DNA of 64,000 nucleotides from Wocania ichthyoenteri Th78 (lineage in GTDB: Bacteria > Bacteroidota > Bacteroidia > Flavobacteriales > Flavobacteriaceae). Under the pieces are notes generated by a model, which searched no databases, was not told where the DNA came from, and was given only the letters and a program-made list of their open reading frames with translations. Below, one piece after another: positions 18,609-27,011 of the stretch. Every line of letters begins with the position of its first letter. The stretch's first letter is position 1. Location of the stretch: NCBI RefSeq assembly GCF_000789235.1, contig NZ_KN525716.1, forward strand, positions 2,834,100 through 2,898,099, in the 5' to 3' direction. Position numbers and translations under genes: made by a program.

Positions 18609-20021
18609 TTATTTCTGGTAGGCGTTCTTGCCAATTATTTTTTTTTCAATATCCTCTAAGGATTTACCTTTTGTTTCTGGTAATTTTTTATAGATGAACA
18701 TAAAACCTGCAACTGATATTAGTCCATACAACCAAAATGTTCCTGATGCTCCGAAAAAGTGATTTAATATTGGAAATGTGTAGGTTAGTATAAAACATGC
18801 TAGCCATAATGCTATGGTGGCAACTGCCATGGCTGCACCTCTAATTCTATTTGGGAATATTTCTGAAAGAACTACCCAAGTAACTGGTGCTAGAGACATG
18901 GCATAACAAGCAATAGCTGAAATAACCAAGATTAATAAAGGCCATCCGTTAATTTCAAAAAAGTATGCTGTTCCCATTAAGGCATAAATACCTGCTAGTC
19001 CACCAGCGCCCATAAGCATTAAAGCACGGCGTCCCCAACGATCTACAGTAAAAATAGCCACAAACGTAAATATTAAATTTACACTACCAGTAATTACGAT
19101 ATTAAAAAGAATATCAGAAACACCGTATCCTGCCGAAGAAAAAATTTCTTCAGCATAATTAAATATTACATTTATGCCACACCATTGTTGAAATACTGCT
19201 ATAACGATTCCAATAAGTAACACCTTTTTTAAACCTGGTTTAAATAACGCGCTAAGATTAACTTTTTCAGGATTTCCTAATGTATTTTCTTGAATTTTAT
19301 CAATTTCTACTTGAGCATAATTTTGGCCTCCTATTTTTGTAAGGATAGACAATGCCTTATTTTCATTTCCATTTTTTGCGAGCCATCTTGGGCTTTCTGG
19401 AACAAAAAACATGAGCGTAAAAAAGAGTCCTGCTGGTATGATTTCTATCCAAAACATCCAACGCCATCCAGTTTGTCCATTCCATGAGTTTAATATTTCA
19501 ATATCAGTAGCATTCACAGGAACAGGTTCTGCTAATTGCCAATTTACTAACTGAGCAGCAAGTATACCTATGACTATGGTTAATTGGTTTAAAGAAACAA
19601 ATTTACCTCGAACCGAACTTGGAGAAATTTCGGCAATATACATAGGAGAGAGGTTAGATGCTAACCCTATACCAATACCTCCAATAATGCGATATAAAAT
19701 AAAAATAGTGAAACTGTTTGTGGCACCAGTGCCAATTGCAGAAAGTATAAATAGAAAAGCCGCTAAAATTAATAGTTTTTTTCTACCATATTTATCGCTA
19801 AGGAGCCCAGAAAAAATAGCACCTAATAAGCAGCCTACCAAAGCACAACTCATTGCCCAACCTTGTAAAGAAGGTGAGTTGGAAATGTCAAAAAACTTTT
19901 CGTAAAAAGGTTTCGCGCCACCTATAACTACCCAGTCATAACCAAACAAAAGACCTCCCATGGCAGTGACTAGAGAAATACTAATTAAAAAACGATAATT
20001 AAATGAGCTTGTTTTGTCCAT
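18609..20021 (-). CDS. Sugar:proton symporter, MFS sugar-porter family
   Basis: The product has 470 residues with about 12 membrane segments. Sugar-porter signatures are all present: DKYGRKKLL after the second helix, an R-x-x-x-G-[IV]-G-[IL]-[AG] motif (IIGGIGIGLASN), PESPRWL before the central loop, DRWGRRALM after helix 8, and PETKGKSLEDIE at the C terminus. It resembles XylE/GlcP-type carriers that import monosaccharides. As first gene of the operon it would take up sugars freed by the downstream enzymes across the inner membrane. Which sugar cannot be told from sequence. The promoter lies in the shared spacer with the AraC gene. Confidence 0.9.
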   Translation of the reverse strand: MDKTSSFNYRFLISISLVTAMGGLLFGYDWVVIGGAKPFYEKFFDISNSPSLQGWAMSCALVGCLLGAIFSGLLSDKYGRKKLLILAAFLFILSAIGTGATNSFTIFILYRIIGGIGIGLASNLSPMYIAEISPSSVRGKFVSLNQLTIVIGILAAQLVNWQLAEPVPVNATDIEILNSWNGQTGWRWMFWIEIIPAGLFFTLMFFVPESPRWLAKNGNENKALSILTKIGGQNYAQVEIDKIQENTLGNPEKVNLSALFKPGLKKVLLIGIVIAVFQQWCGINVIFNYAEEIFSSAGYGVSDILFNIVITGSVNLIFTFVAIFTVDRWGRRALMLMGAGGLAGIYALMGTAYFFEINGWPLLILVISAIACYAMSLAPVTWVVLSEIFPNRIRGAAMAVATIALWLACFILTYTFPILNHFFGASGTFWLYGLISVAGFMFIYKKLPETKGKSLEDIEKKIIGKNAYQK

Positions 20022-20148
20022 GCCTTTTTTAGATTATTGATTAATAAGATAATCATTGTTACAAACATAAATTTTATTCCTTTTAAAATAAATAGAGAAT
20101 AGTTTTATTAAACTGGATTATCTTATTATTTTAGTATCTTTATGAGGT
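20022..20148. promoter_or_regulatory. Divergent promoter region with perfect 13-bp inverted repeat
   Basis: The 127-bp spacer between the MFS gene and the AraC gene contains TAATAAGATAATC at 20042-20054 and its exact reverse complement at 20116-20128, centre-to-centre 74 bp. A perfect minus-strand -7 box TATGTTTG lies at 20062-20069 between them, serving the operon. On the plus strand a weaker TATCTTTA precedes the AraC start. The paired sites are good candidates for binding by the divergently encoded AraC protein, perhaps with looping. That role is inferred. Confidence 0.6.
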
Positions 20149-21024
20149 ATGAGAAAAAGAGAAGGCTTTAAAGAAGAGAAATCTATTATTTTACCTAAAG
20201 GAATTCTTAAGGAATTAAATGAGAATGCGCTTATTAATTCCTTAATGGTTACTGATATTGGTTATTATTTTAAAGCTAAAAACCACTATAGAAAGAGAAA
20301 GGGGAGCTTTCAACATATTTTAATATATTGTGTAGATGGTGAAGGGTGGGTAGAAATAGACAATAAAAATCAGATCGTTAAAAAAAATGAGTATATAATT
20401 ATATCAGCACTTACTCCTCACAAATATGGTGCTAACAATCAAAACCCATGGAGTATTTATTGGATTCATTTTACCGGTAAGAAATCACATATTTTTGTAA
20501 ATCGCCCAAATGAAAAAATTGAAATAGATTTATCGGAAAACTCTCGGTTTAGAGATAGAATTTTGCTTTTTGAAGAGATTTATAATAACCTTGAAATGGG
20601 GTATAGTAAAGATAATTTAGAATATGCCAACATTTGCTTATGGCATATGTTGGGGTCTTTGAGGTATTTATCTCAATTCAGAAAAGTTAAAGAAATAAGT
20701 TCTTCTGATAGGGTTACTAAAAGTATAGTATATATGAGAGAACATTTAAATAAGAAGCTAAGCTTAAAAATTTTGGCAGATCATGTGGAACTTTCTGTGT
20801 CTCAATATTGTTCATTATTTAAAAAGAAAACATCTAGGTCGCCCTTAGATTATTTAACACATTTAAAGATACAAAAAGCTTGTAGTCTTTTAGATTTTAG
20901 TGATTTAAAGATAAATTATATAGCCAATCAAGTAGGGTATTCAGACCCTTTTTATTTTACAAGAGTTTTTTCTAAGATTATGGGGAAATCTCCTAAAGCT
21001 TATAGGAATTTAAAGAAAGGTTAA
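20149..21024 (+). CDS. AraC-family transcriptional regulator
   Basis: The product has 291 residues. The N-terminal half (~30-140) is a cupin-type ligand-binding domain (DGEGWVEIDNKN, then NPWSIYWIHFTGK). The C-terminal ~100 residues carry the two-helix-turn-helix AraC domain (LSLKILADHVELSVSQYCSLFKKKTSRSP and INYIANQVGYSDPFYFTRVFSKIMGKSPKAYR, given in outline). NPW-x-[IVL]-YW-x-HF is typical of sugar-responsive members. It is divergent from the glycan operon and most likely activates it when bound to a released sugar. Confidence 0.88.
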   Translation: MRKREGFKEEKSIILPKGILKELNENALINSLMVTDIGYYFKAKNHYRKRKGSFQHILIYCVDGEGWVEIDNKNQIVKKNEYIIISALTPHKYGANNQNPWSIYWIHFTGKKSHIFVNRPNEKIEIDLSENSRFRDRILLFEEIYNNLEMGYSKDNLEYANICLWHMLGSLRYLSQFRKVKEISSSDRVTKSIVYMREHLNKKLSLKILADHVELSVSQYCSLFKKKTSRSPLDYLTHLKIQKACSLLDFSDLKINYIANQVGYSDPFYFTRVFSKIMGKSPKAYRNLKKG

Positions 21025-21237
21025 GGTTTATTATGTTTTTTTGATAATTTAAAATATTCAATACATGTGATACAATAATCTCATTTTCAAATTAAAAAAT
21101 ATCTATTTCTATTTATGGTATTTACAGATTATTCCAAAAATAGACATAATCAATAATTATAATACTAAAACTTTTGTGCTTTATTGCTTACAATAAGGAA
21201 GTAAAATAGAAAGCTTTATTATATCATTAATTCTGAT

Positions 21238-21882
21238 TTACAATTTCCTGCTAATTGTTAATCCGTCTCTAATTGGTAAAACCACTGTTTCAACACGTTT
21301 ATCATTTTTTAAAAGTGCATTAAATGCAATTAAAGCAGGCGTAGAAGTATCTTCTTTTTTAAAAGTAGTATCTAAAACTTTACCACTCCAAAGTACATTA
21401 TCAGATAAGATGATACCACCAGTATTTAGCTTATCAATTATAGCATTAAAGTAATTGGAGTAGTTTTCTTTATCGGCATCAATAAAAACTAAATCAAAAG
21501 TTTTATCAAGTTTCGGAATAATTTCTAAAGCATCACCTAAATGCTGAAATATTTGATTTTTATAATCAGATTTATCAAAATATTTTTGAGAAAAATCTTG
21601 TAACTCTTCATTTATATCTATAGTATGAAGTTCTCCGTTAACTTGCATGCCTTCAGCTAAACACAACGTGGAATATCCTGTATATGTCCCAATTTCTAAT
21701 ATGTTTTTTGGATTTACTAATTTAGAAATCATGCTCAACACACGACCTTGATAATGCCCACTAAGCATCCGTGGTTGTAATATTTTTTGATAGGTTTCTC
21801 TATTAAGTTGCTGTAATAATTCAGGTTCATTTTCAGAGTGAGCAACTACATAGTTATCTATGTCTTCTGGTATAAAATGCAT
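21238..21882 (-). CDS. O-methyltransferase, class I SAM-dependent (caffeoyl-CoA/catechol type)
   Basis: The product has 214 residues. The SAM site LEIGTYTGYSTLCLAE is at ~60-75, and the metal-binding region includes FIDADKENYSNYF (~130-142) and LSDNVLWSGKV. This matches the family 3 methyltransferases that act on vicinal hydroxyls of aromatic compounds. Its ATG directly follows the stop of the ACMS decarboxylase with no gap, so it is the last gene of the kynurenine operon. A hydroxylated aromatic intermediate such as 3-hydroxyanthranilate or 3-hydroxykynurenine is a conceivable substrate, but that is only suggested by context. Confidence 0.85.
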   Translation of the reverse strand: MHFIPEDIDNYVVAHSENEPELLQQLNRETYQKILQPRMLSGHYQGRVLSMISKLVNPKNILEIGTYTGYSTLCLAEGMQVNGELHTIDINEELQDFSQKYFDKSDYKNQIFQHLGDALEIIPKLDKTFDLVFIDADKENYSNYFNAIIDKLNTGGIILSDNVLWSGKVLDTTFKKEDTSTPALIAFNALLKNDKRVETVVLPIRDGLTISRKL

Positions 21883-22965
21883 TTAAGAAAGAATTTTATT
21901 AATAAGATTGGTTTTGGCAATTTCATCATCTCCAAATACCCAACGAAGTACATTATCTTCCCAAATATCATCGTATTGTTTTTGGTTAATAATGTTTCTA
22001 TCAATAGCTAAGTCTAATAATTTTCCTGGGTACGAAGATTGCGCATCGCTTTCCATTTCGCCTAACGGATAAGGGTCATCTAATCCCATAATAACTTGAT
22101 TCGAACCTTGACGATCAATCATTAATTTCAAAGAATCCGTATCGTGTACTAACGTGTCAAAATAAATATTTGGATGTCCAACAGCTTTTCTTGGATGATG
22201 CTTGCCTTCAAATAAATCGGGTCTGCCATCAAACCCTTGAATGCGTCTTCCTAAATTCATTTGAGCTAATTGACCACCATGGGCAAAACACGTTCTAATA
22301 TTTGGGAAACGTTCTTGCATACCATTTAAAGTGTAAAAATGATAGGCATCACCACATTGAGCAAGCATCCAAATAAGGTGAAAACGCCACGCCGTATTTT
22401 CTAAATTAATCATTTTATCACCATCATATGGGTGTATTTCAATCGCTAATTTATATTTATTAGCCATTTCAAAAATATCATCATTTTCTTTGTCAAAAAC
22501 AGATCGCCATTGCCCAATAGAATCCATAAAATGCGTTGGCAAACACAAAACCTTCATGTTTAATTGTTCAACACAACGCTCTATTTCCCACAATGCTCCA
22601 TGAATAAAACCAGGATGTACTACAAAACCACAGGTAAATTTATCTGGATTATCGTGTTGTATTTTTGCATTGAAATCATTTTGAAATCGTAATGCTTTTT
22701 TCATTTCCTCTAATCGTAATCCATTACCGTAAAGCTGAGAAAGATTTAAAACAACAGCATGGTCAAGTTTGTTTCTTTCCATCCATTCTAACTTTTCATC
22801 TAGAAAAAAACTAGAATGTGTAACAGGTCTTCTCCATCCTTTTTGTAACATGTGTTTGCGCTCATCATCTACCCAAAATATTTCTTTTTCCTTCATAAAT
22901 TGAGGAATCTGCTCAGGATAAGGAAGCAAATGCGAATGCCCGTTAATACGAAGTTTTCGTTTCAT
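21883..22965 (-). CDS. 2-amino-3-carboxymuconate-6-semialdehyde decarboxylase (ACMSD)
   Basis: The product has 360 residues of the amidohydrolase superfamily. Zinc ligands match the characterised Pseudomonas enzyme almost residue for residue: His10 and His12 (NGHSH), His178 (EIHP) and Asp296 (GLDDPYP), with His229 (FAHGG) as the catalytic histidine. It decarboxylates ACMS to 2-aminomuconate semialdehyde, steering 3-hydroxyanthranilate cleavage products to full oxidation instead of quinolinate. It overlaps the dioxygenase gene by one base (TAATG), so the two are translationally coupled. Confidence 0.93.
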   Translation of the reverse strand: MKRKLRINGHSHLLPYPEQIPQFMKEKEIFWVDDERKHMLQKGWRRPVTHSSFFLDEKLEWMERNKLDHAVVLNLSQLYGNGLRLEEMKKALRFQNDFNAKIQHDNPDKFTCGFVVHPGFIHGALWEIERCVEQLNMKVLCLPTHFMDSIGQWRSVFDKENDDIFEMANKYKLAIEIHPYDGDKMINLENTAWRFHLIWMLAQCGDAYHFYTLNGMQERFPNIRTCFAHGGQLAQMNLGRRIQGFDGRPDLFEGKHHPRKAVGHPNIYFDTLVHDTDSLKLMIDRQGSNQVIMGLDDPYPLGEMESDAQSSYPGKLLDLAIDRNIINQKQYDDIWEDNVLRWVFGDDEIAKTNLINKILS

Positions 22966-23501
22966 TAATCTTCTAATTTAACTTTTTTAGGTGGTTGCAT
23001 CACTTCGCCACAGTTTGGGCAAGAACGCTTGTTTTTATCACTATAATAATTATCAAAAATTTTAGGCATATCTGTTTCAATATTATCTAGCGTAAAATCT
23101 TCTTCATATAATTTAGTTGTACAATTATCGCAAAACCATAGCAATGCATCTTGCACGCCTTTTTCTCTAGGATATTCAATAACTAAACCTACGGTATTTG
23201 CTGGACGTTGTGGAGAATGAGGTACTTTTGGTGGTAGTAAAAAAATATCACCTTCTTTAATATGAATGTCCTTTGGCGTGCCTTTATCAATAATTTTTAA
23301 AACTATATCACCTTCAACTTGATAGAAAAATTCTGGGGTTTCGTTGTAATGATAATCTTTTCTGCTATTAGGCCCACCAACCACCATAACAATAAAATCG
23401 CCATCTTTCCAAACCACTTTATTACCCACAGGTGGTTTTAGTAAATGTCTGTTTTCATCAATCCAAGCTTTAAAATTTATTGGCGGATATACTTTACTCA
23501 T
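22965..23501 (-). CDS. nbaC: 3-hydroxyanthranilate 3,4-dioxygenase
   Basis: The product is a 178-residue cupin. Fe(II) ligands His51, Glu57 and His95 appear in the order H-x5-E...H, with Arg99 nearby for the substrate carboxylate. The C terminus has the second, rubredoxin-like metal site typical of the bacterial enzyme: Cys124-x-x-Cys127 and Cys161-x-x-Cys164. It opens the ring of 3-hydroxyanthranilate to ACMS. The product goes to ACMSD, encoded next. A repeat element (23518-23595) separates it from the SDR gene. Confidence 0.95.
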   Translation of the reverse strand: MSKVYPPINFKAWIDENRHLLKPPVGNKVVWKDGDFIVMVVGGPNSRKDYHYNETPEFFYQVEGDIVLKIIDKGTPKDIHIKEGDIFLLPPKVPHSPQRPANTVGLVIEYPREKGVQDALLWFCDNCTTKLYEEDFTLDNIETDMPKIFDNYYSDKNKRSCPNCGEVMQPPKKVKLED

Positions 23502-23517
23502 AATGTTTTTATGTTTT

Positions 23518-23595
23518 GGACGTGCCCTTTCAGGTCAGGCTTTCCGCTATATCCTTTGCAAAAAAGCAAAAGGATGCCACTTCAATCCTTCACGC
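23518..23595 (+). repeat. Repeat family B, copy 1
   Basis: This copy begins GGACGTGCCCTTTCAGGTC and ends TCAATCCTTCACGC. Its centre is the near-palindrome CCTTTGCAAAAAAGCAAAAGG. It matches a minus-strand copy at 49676-49754 and a diverged copy at 39946-40012. Ends of the form GG-x-CGTTACC and ATCC-x-TAACGC are partly complementary. It fills most of the 156-bp gap between the SDR and nbaC genes. Confidence 0.75.
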
Positions 23596-23657
23596 AGAAT
23601 TTACGTTAAAGTTAATAATTACTTTTCAATTAATAAGATATCAAATTAAGTTTGACG

Positions 23658-24440
23658 CTAAAGGCTTTTTGTACGTCCACCATCTACTGGAACGTTAATT
23701 CCGTTAACATAACTTGCAGCTTCACTAGCTAAAAAAGTGATAACATTTGCGGTTTCTTCAGGTTTTGCAAAACGTTTAGCAGGTGTGTAGTTTTTCATTA
23801 TTTCTGCCATGTCTTCAACACTTCTTTCTTCCTGGGTTGCTTTAATTTTAATAATTTCATTTAGACGCTCAGTTTCGGTAAACCCAGGTAATACATTGTT
23901 TACAGTAATGCCAAAAGCACCAACTTCTATAGATAATGTCTTACTCCAATTACCAACAGCACCTCTAATGGTATTGCTCACGCCCAAACCAGGGATAGGT
24001 TCTTTAACCGATGTGGAAATGATATTTACAATTCTTCCAAAACCAACTTCTTTCATAAACGGAATAGTAGCTTGTGCTAATACATGGTTACATTTTAAAT
24101 GTTGAGTAAATGCATTATCAAACTCCTCAAGAGCTGCTGTTAAAATAGGGCCACTTCGCGGGCCGCCCGTATTGTTTATAACGATGTGAAATCCATGATT
24201 TTTCTCTATAAATTTAATGACTTGTTCTTGCAAATCTCTAGGATTAGAAAAATCTGCAACGATGTAACTATGGTTTCTGTGTTCTGGTAATTCAGCTAAA
24301 ACAGCTTTTAGTTTTTCTCTGTTTCTTGCTACTAAGGTTACATTTACACCTTCGGCAGCTAAAGCCATAGCAGTTGCTTTTCCTATGCCTTGTGTGCTTC
24401 CGCAAACTAAGGCGTTTTTGTTGTTTAAGTTAAGGTTCAT
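23658..24440 (-). CDS. Atypical short-chain dehydrogenase/reductase
   Basis: The product has 260 residues with a Rossmann fold: the dinucleotide motif VCGSTQGIGKA (12-22) and NNTGG (89-93), and PVDGG near the C terminus. The usual catalytic Tyr-x-x-x-Lys is missing. The aligned positions read Ser155-N-T-I-Arg159 in GVSNTIRGAV, while Ser142/144 remain in NIISTS. This sets it in a divergent SDR branch whose chemistry is unclear. It is embedded between the semialdehyde dehydrogenase and the dioxygenase of the kynurenine cluster, so a step on an open-chain intermediate or a binding role is possible. Confidence 0.82.
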   Translation of the reverse strand: MNLNLNNKNALVCGSTQGIGKATAMALAAEGVNVTLVARNREKLKAVLAELPEHRNHSYIVADFSNPRDLQEQVIKFIEKNHGFHIVINNTGGPRSGPILTAALEEFDNAFTQHLKCNHVLAQATIPFMKEVGFGRIVNIISTSVKEPIPGLGVSNTIRGAVGNWSKTLSIEVGAFGITVNNVLPGFTETERLNEIIKIKATQEERSVEDMAEIMKNYTPAKRFAKPEETANVITFLASEAASYVNGINVPVDGGRTKSL

Positions 24441-24449
24441 ATTTTTTTA

Positions 24450-24521
24450 TTTCCGCGAAGGCGGAAATCTTTTTGATTAATAATTTCGATTCAATTTATG
24501 AGATTCCCACTTTCGAGGGAG
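24450..24521. repeat. Inverted pair of REP-like hairpins (72 bp)
   Basis: The left half has TTCCGCGAAGGCGGAA (stem CGC/GCG, loop GAAG). The right half, GATTCCCACTTTCGAGGGAG, is the same family in the opposite orientation with a looser stem. The pair occupies the space between the SDR and the dehydrogenase gene and ends exactly at the latter's stop codon. Confidence 0.65.
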
Positions 24522-25961
24522 TTAATATTTTATACAAACATTTTTGGCTTCAGTAAAAAAACGTAGCGCTTCAAATCCGCCTTCACGACCAACTCCAGAG
24601 GCTTTAATACCACCAAAAGGTGTGCGTAAATCGCGCATCATCCAAGTGTTTGCCCAAACAATTCCGACTTGTAATTGATTGCTCAAGCGCATCGTGCGTT
24701 TTAAATTGTTAGTCCACAATGTTGCCGATAAACCATACTTTACTTTATTTGCCATTTGTAAAACGTCATCTTCAGTATTAAAAGGCATAATGGTTACCAC
24801 TGGTCCAAATATTTCTTCTTGATTTATTCTGCACTCATCAGTTTTTACTTCAATAACAGTTGGTTCTAAATAGTAGCCGTTTTCAAAACCTTTAATTTTA
24901 ACTTCATTTCCACCACATAAAATAACTCCGTTTTCTTCTTTAGCGATGTTAATATAGTCTTTTACTTTTTCAAGATGTGATTTTGAAACTAAAGCACCAA
25001 TATTAGTATCACTTTCAGATGGATGTCCAACTTTGAGTTGTTTTATTTTTTCAACAAAATCGGTTTTAAATTTTTCATAAATAGAAGCTTCTACAAAAAT
25101 ACGGCTTCCACATAAACAAATCTGCCCTTGGTTAGCAAATGATGAACGCACTGTGGTTTCTAGCATATCATCATAATCACAATCTGCAAAAATGATGTTT
25201 GGGTTTTTGCCACCAAGTTCCAAGGATAATTTTTTAAACATCGGTGCGGCTACTTTTGCAATGTGCGCTCCAGTTGAAGTGCCACCAGTAAAACTAATGG
25301 CTTTAATATCTGGATGCTCAACTATGGCTTGCCCTGTGGTGTTGCCTAAACCATGAACAATATTTAGTACTCCTTTTGGGAGGCCAGCCTCATTTAGTAT
25401 TTTACCTAAAAGATACGCTGTCATTGGTGTTACTTCGCTCGGTTTTGCAACAACACAGTTGCCTGCTGCAATGGCTGGAGCAATTTTCCATGTGAATAAA
25501 TAGAGAGGGAGGTTCCATGGTGAAATACAACCAACAACACCAATGGGTTGCCTTAAGGTATAGTTTATGGCGTTTTGCCCAACGCTTTCGTGACTTTCAC
25601 TGGCAAATTGGGTGATGGCATTTCCGAAGAATCTAAAATTACTTGCTGCTCTTGGAATATCAACTGATTTTGCTAAGCTAATAGGTTTGCCATTGTCTTT
25701 GCTTTCGGCTTCTACAAATCGATCTAAATTAGCTTCTAGTAATTCTGAGATTTTTATTAAAATTCGACTACGTTCTTCTAGTGTGGTTTGAGACCACTGC
25801 CTAAAGGCAGATTTGGCAGCATTATAGGCTTTATCAATATCTACTTTGGTTGAGTTTGGTGTTTGACCATAAACTTCTCCATTTGATGGGTTGTAGTTGT
25901 CTATCCAATTATTTTGAATTGGATTGTGATAGCTACCGTTTATGTAGTTTTGGATGTTCAT
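24522..25961 (-). CDS. 2-aminomuconic semialdehyde dehydrogenase (ALDH superfamily)
   Basis: The product has 479 residues. The ALDH catalytic set is complete: Asn150 in SPWN, Glu248 in LSLELGGKNP and the nucleophile Cys282 in FANQGQICLC. The NAD-binding stretch FTGGTSTGAHIA lies at ~224-235. It would oxidise 2-aminomuconate semialdehyde, the ACMSD product, to 2-aminomuconate. Hydroxymuconic semialdehyde dehydrogenases are close relatives; the gene neighbours make the aminomuconic substrate the better call. Confidence 0.88.
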   Translation of the reverse strand: MNIQNYINGSYHNPIQNNWIDNYNPSNGEVYGQTPNSTKVDIDKAYNAAKSAFRQWSQTTLEERSRILIKISELLEANLDRFVEAESKDNGKPISLAKSVDIPRAASNFRFFGNAITQFASESHESVGQNAINYTLRQPIGVVGCISPWNLPLYLFTWKIAPAIAAGNCVVAKPSEVTPMTAYLLGKILNEAGLPKGVLNIVHGLGNTTGQAIVEHPDIKAISFTGGTSTGAHIAKVAAPMFKKLSLELGGKNPNIIFADCDYDDMLETTVRSSFANQGQICLCGSRIFVEASIYEKFKTDFVEKIKQLKVGHPSESDTNIGALVSKSHLEKVKDYINIAKEENGVILCGGNEVKIKGFENGYYLEPTVIEVKTDECRINQEEIFGPVVTIMPFNTEDDVLQMANKVKYGLSATLWTNNLKRTMRLSNQLQVGIVWANTWMMRDLRTPFGGIKASGVGREGGFEALRFFTEAKNVCIKY

Positions 25962-25964
25962 TTT

Positions 25965-26600
25965 TTATAAAGGAAAGCAAAAATAGGTTAGAAGAATTCC
26001 TTTTTTTACAAGCTCAAGTCTTTTATTTTTTGTGTATTTGCGAAAATCATTTTGATATTTTTCTATATCTTTTTCAAAAAAGCTTAATTTATTATTTATT
26101 TCTTTAGATGGTTTTGATAATATGGATTTTTCATTCCAAGTTATCAGGACTAAACTGCAATTTTTGACTATTTTTTCCTTATGTAATACTACGTAGTTTG
26201 GAGGGTGTAATTTTATAAGATTAAATTCTTCTAGAGCTAATTCTTGTATTCTATTAGTCGTTGAAACATGAGAATATTCTTTTACCCTAATTCTAATTAT
26301 TTTATCTAGTGAGATAATCTTCTTGTATTTAGATGTTGAGAAATCAATGTTAGTATTCCCTATATTCACGCTAGAAATATATGAATATAATGCTATATTA
26401 TCTTTTTTTATAAAATTTATAAAACCTCTGTCAAAATGCTTTGTTGGGATGTAATCACTATTTGAGTTATGATAGTAATAGCCATTTATTGTATCTAAAT
26501 CTTGCGAAATTAATTGTACAAAAAAACGATAACGGTTACCACTATCAGCAAAAGATATATTGCTTATGAACAATAAAATAAATACTACAAGTTTTTTCAT
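25965..26600 (-). CDS. Hypothetical secreted protein inside the kynurenine cluster
   Basis: The product has 211 residues with a signal peptide (1-18, ISFADS). The mature part is Lys/Ile/Tyr-rich, with no recognisable motif. It ends with a basic segment KNKRLELVKKGILLTYFCFPL-like in outline. It lies 3 bases from the dehydrogenase start and 3 bases from the RidA gene, so it is co-transcribed. An exported protein is out of place between two cytoplasmic pathway enzymes. The A+T content looks higher than its neighbours. It may be a recent insertion or a lineage-specific gene. Confidence 0.65.
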   Translation of the reverse strand: MKKLVVFILLFISNISFADSGNRYRFFVQLISQDLDTINGYYYHNSNSDYIPTKHFDRGFINFIKKDNIALYSYISSVNIGNTNIDFSTSKYKKIISLDKIIRIRVKEYSHVSTTNRIQELALEEFNLIKLHPPNYVVLHKEKIVKNCSLVLITWNEKSILSKPSKEINNKLSFFEKDIEKYQNDFRKYTKNKRLELVKKGILLTYFCFPL

Positions 26601-26603
26601 TTA

Positions 26604-27005
26604 TTACAATTTCTTATAAGCCATCACCTTAATCTCTACCACCAAATCTGGATGCGGTAGTTGATGTACTGCGACTGTGGTTCTTGTTGGGCCTGTTTCT
26701 ACATCAAAAAACTCTGCGTAGGCTTTATTGTAACCTGCAAAATCATTCATATTGACTAGAAAGGAGGTGACATCAATCACATCATTTAAAGTAGCGCCTT
26801 CTGTGGCTAGATTTTTTTCGATGTTTAATAAAACTTCTCGGGTTTGTATCTCTATATTTAAGTGTTTCGTTCCCATGTTGTCAATAATATCAACACCAGC
26901 TATAGTGTTATCTGCTCTTCTTGAACTAGTGCCCGATACAAATATAAAATCGCCAACACGTTTGGTATGTGGGTATGCGCCTCTAGGAGTTACTTTGTTA
27001 CTCAT
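26604..27005 (-). CDS. RidA-family protein, probable 2-aminomuconate deaminase
   Basis: The product has 133 residues of the YjgF/YER057c/UK114 fold: [38 protein letters not shown] and [22 protein letters not shown] (outline). The Arg in GPTRTTV and the terminal Glu of LVVEI are the usual ligand-binding residues. In kynurenine clusters a RidA protein of this size hydrolyses 2-aminomuconate to 4-oxalocrotonate and ammonia. The role here rests on that context. The start lies 6 bases after the monooxygenase stop. Confidence 0.85.
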   Translation of the reverse strand: MSNKVTPRGAYPHTKRVGDFIFVSGTSSRRADNTIAGVDIIDNMGTKHLNIEIQTREVLLNIEKNLATEGATLNDVIDVTSFLVNMNDFAGYNKAYAEFFDVETGPTRTTVAVHQLPHPDLVVEIKVMAYKKL

Positions 27006-27011
27006 AATTTG

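Noticed and set aside
18608-18634. Longer sulfatase start at 18634
   Set aside because: It would overlap the transporter by 26 bases and place a hydrophilic MARTPTRNK stretch ahead of the lipoprotein signal.
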